In this document: in pieces, positions 7,494 through 17,052 of the stretch | Layout of the letters: every line of letters starts with the position of its first letter | Numbering within the stretch: the stretch's first letter is position 1 | NCBI RefSeq assembly: GCF_015330125.1 | Contig: NZ_JADDXR010000002.1 | Coordinates: forward strand, 248,001-312,000 | DNA length: 64,000 bases | Source: Zobellia nedashkovskayae | Lineage (GTDB): Bacteria > Bacteroidota > Bacteroidia > Flavobacteriales > Flavobacteriaceae | Direction: 5' to 3' | Position numbers and translations under genes: made by a program | The notes under the pieces: model-generated | The model's input: the letters and a program-made list of their open reading frames with translations, nothing else | What the model was told of the DNA's origin: nothing | Databases searched by the model: none

Positions 7494-7832
7494 ATGAAAC
7501 AAATCGAGGCAATTATTAGAAAATCTAAGTTTGATGAAGTTAAAAAAGCACTACATCAAATAGAGGTTAACTTCTTCAGTTACTGGGATGTAACCGGAGT
7601 AGGAAATGAAAAACAAGGTCATGTATATAGAGGTATCTCTTATAGCACGAGCGACATTCAAAGAAGATACCTTTCTATAGTAGTATCTGATGAATTTGCA
7701 CAACGTACTGTTGACACCATTCTTGAAACAGCCTACACTGGCAATGTTGGAGATGGAAAAATCTTTGTTTCTGAAGTTGTAGAAGCATACAGAATCCGTA
7801 CGAAAGAAAACGGACAATCTGGAATCAACTAA
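7494..7832 (+). CDS. glnK: P-II family nitrogen regulatory protein
   Basis: A 112-residue PII signal protein, expected to be trimeric, to sense 2-oxoglutarate and ATP/ADP, and to gate the ammonium transporter encoded next. The C-terminal signatures TGNVGDGKIFV and YRIRTKENG are intact. The T-loop is unusual: GHVYRGISYSTSDIQRRYL is two residues shorter than the canonical GHTELYRGAEY form. Tyr50 lies in the place of the uridylylated Tyr51 of E. coli. It is 28 bases from amt, so they form one operon. Two C4/G4 sites and a TACATTTG box precede it. Confidence 0.93.
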   Translation: MKQIEAIIRKSKFDEVKKALHQIEVNFFSYWDVTGVGNEKQGHVYRGISYSTSDIQRRYLSIVVSDEFAQRTVDTILETAYTGNVGDGKIFVSEVVEAYRIRTKENGQSGIN

Positions 7833-7860
7833 AAATCACCAATAACTAAACTTTATAGAA

Positions 7861-9093
7861 ATGGACGCAGGATTATTTACAGCAAATAACGTTTGGATGA
7901 TGTTGGCTACCGCCTTGGTATTCTTCATGCACACCGGATTTTCTTTTTTAGAAATCGGCCTTACAAGACAAAAAAATACAATAAACATATTATTTAAGAA
8001 CATCTTTATTATTACAGGTGGGCTTTTACTCTATTACGCATGGGGATTTAACATGATGTACCCCGGTTTTGAAGAAGGATCTTCAGGAATTTTCGGATTT
8101 GCAGGCTTTGGTATTGCAGCCCCTGAAAACGGAATGACTCCTGAATATGCAGATGGAGGTTACACATGGTGGACTGACTTCTTGTTTCAAGGTATGTTCG
8201 CAGCAACAGCAGCAACTATAGTATCTGGTGCAGTTGCAGAACGTATTAAAATTGGAGCCTTTATGATTTTCACTGTTGTTTACGTAGGACTTGTTTATCC
8301 TATAGTAGGCGCTTGGAAATGGGGTGGCGGTTTCTTGGATTCATGGGGTTTCTATGATTTCGCAGGTTCTACATTAGTTCACTCTGTTGGAGGTTGGGCC
8401 GCATTGGTTGCTATCTTCCTATTAGGATCACGTATTGGTAAATTTGATGAAGACGGTAAGCCAAAAGCAATACCTGGTCATAGTATTCCAATGGCAACAG
8501 CCGGTGTACTTATCCTTTGGTTGGGATGGTTTGGTTTTAACGGTGGTTCTGTACTATCTGCTGATCCAGAATTAACCTCTCTAGTATTGGTAACTACAAG
8601 TTTAGCTGCAGCAGCAGGTGGTTTTGGAGCTATGATTTTATCAACTATACTTTACAAGAACTTGGATTTAACTATGTTCTTAAACGGTATTCTTGGTGGT
8701 CTAGTTGGTATCACGGCAGGTGCAGATTTAATGTCTCCTAATGAAGCCGTAGTTATCGGTTTCCTAGCCGGTCTATTAATTGTTTTTGCAGTTTCTCTAG
8801 TAGATAAAATGAAATTAGATGATCCAGTTGGTGCCGTTGCGGTACACCTTGTATGTGGTATCTGGGGAACTTTGGCAGTTGGTCTTTTTGGAGCAAAAGC
8901 CGGTGGTGGTCAATTTATGGTTCAGCTGTACGGTGTATTGATCGTAGGTGCCTTCTGCGTAATTTGTACATTCATTATCCTAGGTGCCTTAAAAGCTACT
9001 ATGGGACTTAGAGTAAGTAAAGAAGAAGAGATCGAAGGTCTTGACATTCATGAACATGGAATGGATGCTTACCCAGATTTCATAAACGATTAA
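7861..9093 (+). CDS. amtB: Ammonium transporter Amt
   Basis: Inner-membrane Amt/Rh channel of 410 residues with about 11 membrane helices and no cleaved signal. The pore twin-histidines are His174 (STLVHSVGGWAALVA) and His329 (GAVAVHLVCGIWGTLA). Asp167 and the aromatic gate region DFLFQGMFAATA fit the ammonium-binding vestibule. It is co-transcribed with the PII gene upstream, the usual pairing in which PII plugs the channel when nitrogen is plentiful. A stable hairpin follows the stop, then a porin gene. Confidence 0.96.
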   Translation: MDAGLFTANNVWMMLATALVFFMHTGFSFLEIGLTRQKNTINILFKNIFIITGGLLLYYAWGFNMMYPGFEEGSSGIFGFAGFGIAAPENGMTPEYADGGYTWWTDFLFQGMFAATAATIVSGAVAERIKIGAFMIFTVVYVGLVYPIVGAWKWGGGFLDSWGFYDFAGSTLVHSVGGWAALVAIFLLGSRIGKFDEDGKPKAIPGHSIPMATAGVLILWLGWFGFNGGSVLSADPELTSLVLVTTSLAAAAGGFGAMILSTILYKNLDLTMFLNGILGGLVGITAGADLMSPNEAVVIGFLAGLLIVFAVSLVDKMKLDDPVGAVAVHLVCGIWGTLAVGLFGAKAGGGQFMVQLYGVLIVGAFCVICTFIILGALKATMGLRVSKEEEIEGLDIHEHGMDAYPDFIND

Positions 9094-9107
9094 ATATATT
9101 AATTAGA

Positions 9108-9135
9108 AACGGAGCGTTTTACAGAACGCTCCGTT
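9108..9135 (+). terminator. Intergenic hairpin after amt
   Basis: An 11-bp perfect stem, AACGGAGCGTT (9108-9118) with AACGCTCCGTT (9125-9135). The following sequence is not a good T-run, so it may attenuate or protect the transcript rather than fully terminate it before the porin gene. Confidence 0.55.
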
Positions 9136-9207
9136 ATATAACCCTTTCTAAATCTTCACAGATTACAATTAAATCATTCCTAATAGGGATAACAAAATAA
9201 AATACAG

Positions 9208-10284
9208 ATGAAAGCGATTACAAATACAAAATACGTAAAAAATCTATTTTTTCTAGCAATACTGCTTTTCTCTGCAACAGCTGTTGTTGCACAAGAGGAA
9301 GAAGAAGAAACTGAACCAAAGTTTACTTTTACCGGTTCTATTGACGCATACTACCGCGCTAATCTAAACGGAGATAACTCTGCGCCAGATGGTGCTCCAA
9401 ACGCTGCGCCAGGTTCATCATTCGCAAATTTGCCAGGTTTTTCGTTAGGTATGGCAAACTTTGTTGCAGGTTATGAAGGCGAAAAAGTTGGTTTTGTAGC
9501 AGATTTAGTATTTGGCCCAAGAGGAACAGATGCTATATTCGCTTCTCCAATTTATTCAGCAACAGGTAATATAGTAAATCAATTATATGCCTACTGGAAT
9601 GTAAGTGACGCTGTTACTTTAACCTTTGGTAACTTCAATACGTTCTTAGGCTATGAGGTTATATCACCGGTTGCCAATTTCAACTATAGTACGTCTTACT
9701 TGTTTTCTTATGGTCCATTTTCTCATACTGGTTTAAAGGCTGATATTGCCTTATCAGATGATTTCAGCTTAATGTTAGCAGTAATGAACCCAACTGATAT
9801 GACCGAATTGAATGTTACAGGTAAATATACATACGGAGCACAAATAGGATATAGCGGACAGTATTTAAACCTATTGATTGATAACGGTGCTTACGAAGTT
9901 GATTATACAGGTGGATTTGATTTATCTGATTCTTTCTTCCTAGGATTGAACGCAGCTTATTTTGATGGTGACGGCGCAGGAAGTTTTGCTGGTGCAGCAA
10001 TTTACCCTCAATTAACAACTTCAGAAAGCTTTGCAATTGGTCTTAGAGCAGAATATTTTGCTGAAACTGACTCTTTCGGAGCTATTGGAACAAGTACTGC
10101 CGATGGAGATGCAAGTGTATTTGCGGTTACTTTAACAGGTAGTGCTACTATCGGAAATTTGATGATCAAGCCTGAACTTCGTTTAGATACGGCTTCAGAT
10201 GATTCTGGATATTTTCTTGATAGTGACTTAATGGCGCAAAAGAGCTTATCTTCTTTTGTTTTAGCTGCAGTGTACTCTTTCTAA
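9208..10284 (+). CDS. Outer-membrane beta-barrel porin
   Basis: A 358-residue protein with a signal peptide (cleavage after VVAQ about residue 28) and a very acidic mature N-terminus (EEEEEETEP). It then has repeated amphipathic strands and ends in the outer-membrane signature VLAAVYSF. The strand pattern and motifs such as FGNFNTFLGYEVISP resemble the beta-barrel porin-2 (OmpL-like) group. Its place directly after PII-amt suggests it helps small nitrogen compounds cross the outer membrane; that is inferred from context only. It ends at a strong terminator. Confidence 0.8.
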   Translation: MKAITNTKYVKNLFFLAILLFSATAVVAQEEEEETEPKFTFTGSIDAYYRANLNGDNSAPDGAPNAAPGSSFANLPGFSLGMANFVAGYEGEKVGFVADLVFGPRGTDAIFASPIYSATGNIVNQLYAYWNVSDAVTLTFGNFNTFLGYEVISPVANFNYSTSYLFSYGPFSHTGLKADIALSDDFSLMLAVMNPTDMTELNVTGKYTYGAQIGYSGQYLNLLIDNGAYEVDYTGGFDLSDSFFLGLNAAYFDGDGAGSFAGAAIYPQLTTSESFAIGLRAEYFAETDSFGAIGTSTADGDASVFAVTLTGSATIGNLMIKPELRLDTASDDSGYFLDSDLMAQKSLSSFVLAAVYSF

Positions 10285-10331
10285 AAAAGATTTTTAATGG
10301 TTAAGTGTTTATAGTTTAAGCTAATTTATGT

Positions 10332-10368
10332 AAAGACCCTGACGTGAAACGTTGGGGTCTTTATTTTT
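10332..10368 (+). terminator. Rho-independent terminator of the porin gene
   Basis: A 13-bp stem, 10332-10344 with 10350-10362 (two G-T wobbles), followed by ATTTTTT. Its right arm covers the stop codon of the converging DUF1684 gene. Confidence 0.8.
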
Positions 10369-11011
10369 TGGTAGGCTCAAAAGCTTTTACACCTGCAAGT
10401 ATCTCCGTATCCAAATTATTTATGCCGGGCACAACAGGACAAGAATACTTCTTATTATAAGCACAATATGGATTGTAGGCTTTATTAAAATCGATAATTA
10501 TAGTATCACCATCAGGTATTGAGAGATCAATGTATCTACCACCCGTGTACGTCTCTACACCATTGGTGTTATCTGTGAAAGGCAAAAACAGGTAATCTCT
10601 ATAATTCTCTTGTTGCATCAGCTCTTTATTTTGATACACCTCTAATTGTCTGTTCTTTCCTTTTAAAGTAAAATGAGCAATACCATAAACCGTTTCCTCA
10701 GAGGAATCGCCGGTAGTACTGGGCATTAAAAAGGGTAATGCCTCCGGCGTACGAACAAACTTGGCAGTTACAACATAATTGGTATCAGGCGCAAAGAAAT
10801 CCAATGCTTCAAAATTCATTCTGTAACGATCCGGTAATGGAGACGTTTCAGGGTCTTTGAACTCCTTATTTAATTCCTCTTGATGGTCCAAGATAGCCTG
10901 TAATGCATCGGTTTCAACAACCACTACCTTTTCTTCAGGTGCATCATGATATTTTTTATCGGTCTTACATCCCAAAATCATAAAGGAAAAAACCAAAACA
11001 AGAATTCGCAT
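10361..11011 (-). CDS. DUF1684 domain lipoprotein
   Basis: A 216-residue lipoprotein with signal MRILVLVFSFMILGC (lipobox ILGC, Cys15). The DUF1684 core is clear, with GGRYIDLSIPDGDTIIIDFN and the cysteine-containing YNPYCAYNKKYSCPVVPG near the C-terminus. The function of the family is not established. It overlaps the porin terminator at its 3' end and diverges from the DJ-1-like lipoprotein gene. Confidence 0.88.
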   Translation of the reverse strand: MRILVLVFSFMILGCKTDKKYHDAPEEKVVVVETDALQAILDHQEELNKEFKDPETSPLPDRYRMNFEALDFFAPDTNYVVTAKFVRTPEALPFLMPSTTGDSSEETVYGIAHFTLKGKNRQLEVYQNKELMQQENYRDYLFLPFTDNTNGVETYTGGRYIDLSIPDGDTIIIDFNKAYNPYCAYNKKYSCPVVPGINNLDTEILAGVKAFEPTKK

Positions 11012-11095
11012 ACAATCAATTTTTACAACAAAAATACAATATAAAGTTATTAACCTAATTGAACCGATTGTACATTGCAGTGTAAAAGACCAAAA

Positions 11096-11833
11096 ATGAA
11101 CAAACTTTATTCAATACTGCTCACCCTAATCTTGTTTTACTCCTGCAACACACCAAAAGAACAGCCTACGACCATAACAGATTTACAACGAATTGTGCCA
11201 GAAATCTCTCCTGATCGTTACAACGTAGCCTTCCTAATTATGGACGGAACTTTCAATACGGAGCTAACAGCTCCGTTCGATATTTTTCAACATACTAAAT
11301 TCCGAGAAAACATAAAGGCCATGAATACTTTTACCGTAGCAAACACATTGGAGCCTATAACCACTTTTGAAGGTATGCGCCTATTGCCTGATTTTGATTA
11401 CACAAAGGAGCAACTGCCACCAATAGATATTCTGGTAATACCTAGTGCGGAACATCATTTAGACACAGATTTGAAGGATACCATAATGCTAGATTTTGTT
11501 CGGAAAATAGATAGTTCTGCCCTATTTATGACGAGCCATTGCGATGGCGCTTTTGTTTTAGCAAAAGCCGATGTACTTAAAGATAAAACCTCAACTACCT
11601 TTCCTAGTGACATTGAAGTATACCGAAAGATGTTTCCCAACTTAAAAGTAGCCGATAGCGTTCTATTTGTTCACGATGGAAAATATATTACTTCTGCAGG
11701 AGGCGCTAAAAGTTTTGAAGCAGCCCTCTACCTATGTGAATACCTATACGGAAAAGAAGTTACTGATGCCCTAGCTAAAGGCTTGGTCATTGATTGGAAC
11801 TTAACGGAAACGCCACATCTTATTGTGAACTAA
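11096..11833 (+). CDS. DJ-1/PfpI family lipoprotein
   Basis: A class I glutamine amidotransferase-like fold attached to a lipoprotein signal (MNKLYSILLTLILFYSC, Cys17 in lipobox FYSC). The nucleophile-elbow cysteine is in FMTSHCDGAFVLAKA, as in DJ-1/PfpI proteins. AFLIMDGTFNTELTAPFDIF matches the N-terminal strand and acidic site. The frame opens at 11075 with TTG, but the ATG at 11096 gives a clean lipoprotein signal. The substrate is unknown; related proteins include transcriptional-regulator GATase domains, but no HTH is present here. Confidence 0.85.
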   Translation: MNKLYSILLTLILFYSCNTPKEQPTTITDLQRIVPEISPDRYNVAFLIMDGTFNTELTAPFDIFQHTKFRENIKAMNTFTVANTLEPITTFEGMRLLPDFDYTKEQLPPIDILVIPSAEHHLDTDLKDTIMLDFVRKIDSSALFMTSHCDGAFVLAKADVLKDKTSTTFPSDIEVYRKMFPNLKVADSVLFVHDGKYITSAGGAKSFEAALYLCEYLYGKEVTDALAKGLVIDWNLTETPHLIVN

Positions 11834-11839
11834 CAGCTA

Positions 11840-13252
11840 TTACTCTTCAATAATGTTATAGCGGGCACCTTTTAAATATTTCTCGACCAATTCATTAAAC
11901 TCTGGCGTAATGCGTAACAATGCAGTATTTTCTAGCCCATAAAGTTCACTACGGTTCTTATACCCTTTTTTCAGAAGCTCCTCTAAGTAAAAAAGAGCTG
12001 TACCATAATCATCTGTTTTGGCAGTGTAGGATATGATTTTTAAGTAACTTTCATAATTATCTGGCTCAATGACAGTCTTCAGCATCCATAAAAAATTTAA
12101 GGCTTCTCCATCAATCGGCTCTTCTGCGCTTAGCATATCTACATTATCAGAGACCAATGCTTTCAAATAACCTTCCAAACGTTTCCCCATCTTTTGCCCA
12201 AGCACTACTGGATTTTTTTGAAATTTTTGAAGATCTTCCATTTGGTATTTCCACCACCCTAAATTGTTGTAATTATAGGTAAGAATATCTTCCTCCAAGT
12301 AATAATTATACTCATCTTTAATTAAGCTTTCTTTTAAAGAGAGCGCATTCTGAGTTCTATTTTGATTTTTAAACAATCGGCTTCTTCGTACCGCCTTTCT
12401 ACTAGCTTTTATAGAATCTAAAGGTATAAAAGGCTGGTATATCTCGGACATCTCTTCCAACCAGTTATCGGCTAATACAGGTTTGTTTGCGGTATACAAC
12501 CTATTTACTTTTACCAAATCCGCTGTGTAGTTTGCATCAACATACGCCTCATCCTTTGTTACATTACCTTTAGCCATAGCTGCCATTGTCAAAAGTCTAA
12601 GAGCGGAACTCAAATCTTCTGTTTTAGGCCATTCATGTCCTCCATCAAAAACCAATAACTGGTTAGGGAATTTCATTCTGCTCAGTACTTTTTCTACGAT
12701 CAACATGTCAGAATAACTAAAATCCTCATCACCCACAATTCCAATAAAATGAAATGGGTTTCTACTGGTAAGCACCTCAAAATTAGCTACTGCCGCACCA
12801 CAAGCAACTACGCCTTCCACTCCCTGTATAAAAGTAGGAATCAAAGTAGAGAACCTGCCACCGGCAGAAAAACCACTCGTATATATGCCTCTCTTCCTAA
12901 TGGGTAACATTGTTGTTACCGTATTAAACATTCTACTAGTAATTAATATATTTTTAGCAATAGATAGTGTATCACTAATATTGTTGGAAGCCGCAAGCAC
13001 AAATCCTTGTTCTTCAGCTGCAGCACTGAACATAGCTAGAGATTGTTTGCCTCTACCGTTCATATCAAAAACAAATACTACCGGCCAAGTTTTAGAAACC
13101 TCAAACTTCTTTGGCAGGTATAACGAAAATGTCTCAGGAATTGTATCGTTTACAATTAACGAATCTATTATTACACCTTTTTTTAATGTGATATTTTGGG
13201 CAGAACCAATAAACGTAGCACTAAGGGCCAGTAACAGTAGTATTCTTTTCAT
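11840..13252 (-). CDS. Secreted alpha/beta hydrolase (esterase-like)
   Basis: A 470-residue protein with a signal peptide (MKRILLLLALSATFIGSAQ). The N-terminal half is an alpha/beta hydrolase. The strand WPVVFVFDMNGRG is followed by nucleophile elbow GFSAGG; the Asp and His candidates are in VGDEDFSYSD and FDGGHEWP, so the triad appears complete. The C-terminal half (about residues 240-470) is alpha-helical, TPR-like, and not recognised. Feruloyl or polyhydroxybutyrate esterase-like proteins are nearest in style. It converges on the DJ-1-like gene, with 6 bases between the stops. Confidence 0.82.
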   Translation of the reverse strand: MKRILLLLALSATFIGSAQNITLKKGVIIDSLIVNDTIPETFSLYLPKKFEVSKTWPVVFVFDMNGRGKQSLAMFSAAAEEQGFVLAASNNISDTLSIAKNILITSRMFNTVTTMLPIRKRGIYTSGFSAGGRFSTLIPTFIQGVEGVVACGAAVANFEVLTSRNPFHFIGIVGDEDFSYSDMLIVEKVLSRMKFPNQLLVFDGGHEWPKTEDLSSALRLLTMAAMAKGNVTKDEAYVDANYTADLVKVNRLYTANKPVLADNWLEEMSEIYQPFIPLDSIKASRKAVRRSRLFKNQNRTQNALSLKESLIKDEYNYYLEEDILTYNYNNLGWWKYQMEDLQKFQKNPVVLGQKMGKRLEGYLKALVSDNVDMLSAEEPIDGEALNFLWMLKTVIEPDNYESYLKIISYTAKTDDYGTALFYLEELLKKGYKNRSELYGLENTALLRITPEFNELVEKYLKGARYNIIEE

Positions 13253-13340
13253 AAAATTTAATCATCAAAAATCTAGCCAAACGGCCAGTACCTAAAATCT
13301 TTGCTAGCTATGTATCTCATAAATATACAGGGAGATAAGA

Positions 13341-14165
13341 TTATTCTCCTATTTTACCTATTTCAACACCTTCTGAGTAAGCCACTTTAATATCATGTGC
13401 GCTAAAGGCCTTTTTTATGGCCTTGTTGGCACTAAAAGTTACTTCCCAAAAATCATCGGGCAACACATATGGCCGCACAATCAATTGTACATTATGGGAA
13501 TCAAAATCTACAATACCAATTTCCGGCATGGGGTCAGGAAGTATTTTTGAAACTTCTTTTAAAGCGTCCTCTAAGACCTGTCTTACTCTTGGAAAACTTT
13601 CTTCATAAGGCATGGTAACCTCTAGCTCCAACCTGATCATCCCTTTTTCAGAATAGTTCGTTACGACAGATTCAGTAATCATTGAATTGGGAATAATCAA
13701 TATTTTATTACCGGGAGTAAGTACATCTGTACTAAAAATACCAATTTCAACCACTCTACCAAACTTGTCTTCAACCTGAATCCAATCTGCTACCTTAAAA
13801 GGTTTAAGAGTTAAAATTAAAATCCCAGAAGCAAAATTCCCTAAACTGCCCTGCAAAGCCATACCTACAGCAAAGGCAGCTGCAGCTAATATTGCAAACA
13901 AACCAGTTAAGTCGGCACCAAGTACGGTCGCTATGACAAACAGAACCGTACCTTTTAAAAGCACCCCTACTATGGATGATAAAAAAGGTCTTAACGTTTC
14001 TGAAAACCCAGTCTTTTCTAAGGCCTTCCCTACGAGTTCTACTATTTTCTTGACAATCTTAAAACCGATCCACAAAATGAGTCCCGCTAAGAAAATTCGA
14101 GGTACATAAAAAATTACCTTATCCGTAGCAATCTGAGCGTACTCATTAATTTTTTCCAAATCCAT
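13341..14165 (-). CDS. mscS: Small-conductance mechanosensitive channel, MscS family
   Basis: A 274-residue inner-membrane channel that opens under membrane tension to release osmolytes. Three N-terminal helices are visible. The third is the Gly/Ala-rich pore helix (AILAAAAFAVGMALQGSLGN) leading into the beta domain motif FKVADWIQV. The C-terminal alpha/beta cytoplasmic cage follows (LELEVTMPYEESFPRVRQVL). Length and layout match E. coli MscS (286 aa). It is transcribed on its own. Confidence 0.94.
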   Translation of the reverse strand: MDLEKINEYAQIATDKVIFYVPRIFLAGLILWIGFKIVKKIVELVGKALEKTGFSETLRPFLSSIVGVLLKGTVLFVIATVLGADLTGLFAILAAAAFAVGMALQGSLGNFASGILILTLKPFKVADWIQVEDKFGRVVEIGIFSTDVLTPGNKILIIPNSMITESVVTNYSEKGMIRLELEVTMPYEESFPRVRQVLEDALKEVSKILPDPMPEIGIVDFDSHNVQLIVRPYVLPDDFWEVTFSANKAIKKAFSAHDIKVAYSEGVEIGKIGE

Positions 14166-14294
14166 GAATTAAAATTAATGATTAGCGAGCATTCTCCTAC
14201 AGAAAGTTTGTTATTTTATACATTTTACATTGTAAAACTTAATAAATACCACTAAAAAATAGCGTTTGGTGTTTCTAAACAAGGTGTAAGGCTG

Positions 14295-16364
14295 TTACCT
14301 TTTTAAGGAAAAATGACTCTTGAACTCTTTTCGTTCTCCATCCTTGGTATATTCCACCCTAAACCAATAATCATTTGATGGGGCTATTTTTCCATTAAAA
14401 GTACCGTCCCAACTATCGTTTCCCCTAAACTGAAACAACAACATTCCATATTGATTATAGATACTTACATCCGGGTCTTCCATTCCCTCAAAACCTACTA
14501 TAGACCATCTTTCATTATCACCATCACCATTAGGCGTAAAAAACCGTGGAAAATCTACAACTGTAAATTCTTGTGAGATTGTGCTACAGTTATGAATATC
14601 AGTTACAAAAGCAGTATGCTCTCCTGCTGTTAGATTTTCAAATCTATTTCCTGAAGAAAAATCTGCGCCATCAACACTATAAAGATAAGTGCCATCTCCC
14701 TCAGCCACAATATCTATTGTATTATTATCTGTAAAAGGGTCCGAAACAAATACAACTTCAAAAACCTCTGCCTGTGGCGAAACAACTACTTGGGTAGACA
14801 AAGAAAATTCACAGCCTAATTCTTTATTACTGAGATTGACCACGTAAATACCTTCTTCATCTGCTATATAAAAAGCATCCATAGCACCTGCTATTAAATT
14901 TTCCGGAGAAATACTGTCTTTATACCATGTAAAACCATATTCTACTGTTGATAGTCCTGTATTTAAAATTGGTAAGGGTTCTATTGTTTCCCCATTAGAA
15001 TCTAAACAAAGAATATACTCTTCCTCTAAATCTGACTCAAAATCCACCCCCAATAGCTCTACTTCAAAAGAGGAGGTTTCATAACAACTATTTCCAGATG
15101 ATATTCTGGCAAAAATAGTCTCTGATGCATTTGTTATTTCATAGGCTTCAGGAGTTTCAATTGCATTTTCAAAAGCCTCTGCATCTTCTAATGACAAGTA
15201 ATACGTAACTTGATATATTTTAGAGTCCTGTTCACCAAGTATTGGTTCATCATTAACGGTAAGATCTATTACCTTACCAGCAGTACCGTCTACGTTACAA
15301 AAAATTAACGAATCCGGCTCATCACTAGTTATAGGAACAGGAATAAAATCAGCCTCTAAAGTTCCTGTGGCAACACAAGATTCTGAAAAAACAAGCTCTA
15401 CACGATATTCGCCACCCTCAGTAACATCTACTTTTGATAGTCCCGACCAAGCTACAATTTCTGCATCATCTTTAAACCATATATAATCGTTAACACCTAC
15501 AACGGTAGCATCTAAAGCTATAGTTTCATTAACACAAGCTGGGTTTCCGCTAACCACAGTCCTATCATCACCTAAATCATATCCCAAAGAAAAGCTTCCT
15601 GCTTCTAAAAAAACTGCCGAATCTACTTGAGAATCGCGATTATCCGCTATTACCAGCTTAATGGTATATGAATCTCCCGGCACTACCAAAGACTCCGCTG
15701 TCATACTAACGGTCTGACCATGAAAAGATATTGCTGAATCGGCTCCGTTAATCTTATCAAAATAAGAAAGGTTGCGACTGTCGCACTCCCCTGTCACTCC
15801 CGGCCGTATACTAGTAACACTAACAGGTAACTTATTATTGGGAATTATAGCCAAGTTTGTAGAAACACCGTTTGAATCGGTTAATATAAATGCAAAAACA
15901 TCTCCAAAAGTACATTGGTAATTTTCTTGATATTCCTCTGATGCAAACAAGAAATTAAAACTGATGCTATTGGTTTGGGGAACAAAGTCAAATTGAATGT
16001 AAGATGCATTGAAAAGTAAATCTGACCCCGTAATGGATTTTAAATCGGCATCACCCAGCCACTGATCACTCCCTGAATTGTGAATATCATCATTAGGACC
16101 CTCTGCCAGCTTGGCCCTACCTGTACTTAAAACAATACCTTCTTCAAACGGAAAGTCAGAACTATTAGCCTCAAAATAACCAATGCCGTTCACACCCTCT
16201 GCGGTACCTGTCTTTGAAGTATAATTATCGGTTTCTGCGCAATTACTATTTATTAGAACATCCTTCACCAACTCCTCTACGGAGTACGTGGTGACATCAA
16301 CGTTTATTTGAGCCCAGAGCCCAAAAGACGACAGTAATAATACTAAAAAACCTAATATTTTCAT
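14295..16364 (-). CDS. Choice-of-anchor L protein with T9SS type B sorting domain
   Basis: A large secreted surface protein of 689 residues. After the signal peptide (MKILGFLVLLLSSFGLWAQ) comes a choice-of-anchor L domain (about 20-270) with FNFLFASEEYQENYQCTFGD and FAFILTDSNG. Ig-like/PKD-like segments follow. The tail is the gliding-motility-associated type B sorting domain from RFFTPNGDGDNERWSIVGF to the end (SHFSLKR). It is therefore exported by the type IX secretion system and held on or released from the cell surface; an adhesin role is inferred. An ATG four codons upstream (16376) is an alternative start. Confidence 0.9.
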   Translation of the reverse strand: MKILGFLVLLLSSFGLWAQINVDVTTYSVEELVKDVLINSNCAETDNYTSKTGTAEGVNGIGYFEANSSDFPFEEGIVLSTGRAKLAEGPNDDIHNSGSDQWLGDADLKSITGSDLLFNASYIQFDFVPQTNSISFNFLFASEEYQENYQCTFGDVFAFILTDSNGVSTNLAIIPNNKLPVSVTSIRPGVTGECDSRNLSYFDKINGADSAISFHGQTVSMTAESLVVPGDSYTIKLVIADNRDSQVDSAVFLEAGSFSLGYDLGDDRTVVSGNPACVNETIALDATVVGVNDYIWFKDDAEIVAWSGLSKVDVTEGGEYRVELVFSESCVATGTLEADFIPVPITSDEPDSLIFCNVDGTAGKVIDLTVNDEPILGEQDSKIYQVTYYLSLEDAEAFENAIETPEAYEITNASETIFARISSGNSCYETSSFEVELLGVDFESDLEEEYILCLDSNGETIEPLPILNTGLSTVEYGFTWYKDSISPENLIAGAMDAFYIADEEGIYVVNLSNKELGCEFSLSTQVVVSPQAEVFEVVFVSDPFTDNNTIDIVAEGDGTYLYSVDGADFSSGNRFENLTAGEHTAFVTDIHNCSTISQEFTVVDFPRFFTPNGDGDNERWSIVGFEGMEDPDVSIYNQYGMLLFQFRGNDSWDGTFNGKIAPSNDYWFRVEYTKDGERKEFKSHFSLKR

Positions 16365-16479
16365 TTTCAATAGCATGATTTCAGAAAGCCTGAAAGTTAA
16401 ATATAAGAAACTCTTTACAGGTTCTTGACACTTATTTAGAAATTTCGGGGAACGGAATTATTTTATCTATAACTCCTTT

Positions 16480-16926
16480 CTAAAAGGGATTCTTTCCTAT
16501 TGGTGCACTTGACACTACGTTGGATAGGATAATATGGGTACGTGTCTCACCGTATTGAATTAGTTTATCTATAAATCGCTCCAGGTGAAACTGATCTTTT
16601 AATACAACCTCCATTACAATATTCTCATTCCCAGTAATACGATAACAGTTTACCACTTCCTTATACGTCTTTACGGTCTCTAAAAAAGGTTTTAGTTTCC
16701 CCATGAAGGCTCTTAAAGTTATTATGGCTTTTAGATGGTGTCCTGTTTTTGCATGTGAAACTTTAGTGTTATAACCTTCTATAATACCTAGGTCTTCCAT
16801 CTTCTTTATGCGCTCTGCAACAGCGGGTGCCGTAAGGCCTACTTGCCTACCAATGTCCACATAGGTTTCGCGAGCATTTGCCTGTAAAAGTTTGAGTATT
16901 TTCCAGTTTAAATCGTCTATATTCAT
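16480..16926 (-). CDS. Lrp/AsnC family transcriptional regulator
   Basis: A 148-residue regulator. The N-terminal winged HTH (DDLNWKILKLLQANARETYV, then GRQVGLTAPAVAERIKKME) is joined to a C-terminal RAM domain for ligand binding and oligomerisation (KTYKEVVNCYRITGNENIVM). It probably senses an amino acid and may be autoregulated. The 126-base divergent gap to the next gene contains several short imperfect palindromes (for example CTAATTCTTAGTATTAG near 17031-17047) that could be its sites. No metabolic partner is adjacent, so the ligand is unassigned. Confidence 0.94.
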   Translation of the reverse strand: MNIDDLNWKILKLLQANARETYVDIGRQVGLTAPAVAERIKKMEDLGIIEGYNTKVSHAKTGHHLKAIITLRAFMGKLKPFLETVKTYKEVVNCYRITGNENIVMEVVLKDQFHLERFIDKLIQYGETRTHIILSNVVSSAPIGKNPF

Positions 16927-17052
16927 TTTCGAGCCTAAAATTTATAAATAGCTTGTTATCTAAAGCTAATATATGAAATCACTTTCGATTCTAAAGGTAA
17001 AACTTAGAAACTGGCCGTAACTTTAATAATCCTAATTCTTAGTATTAGAAAA

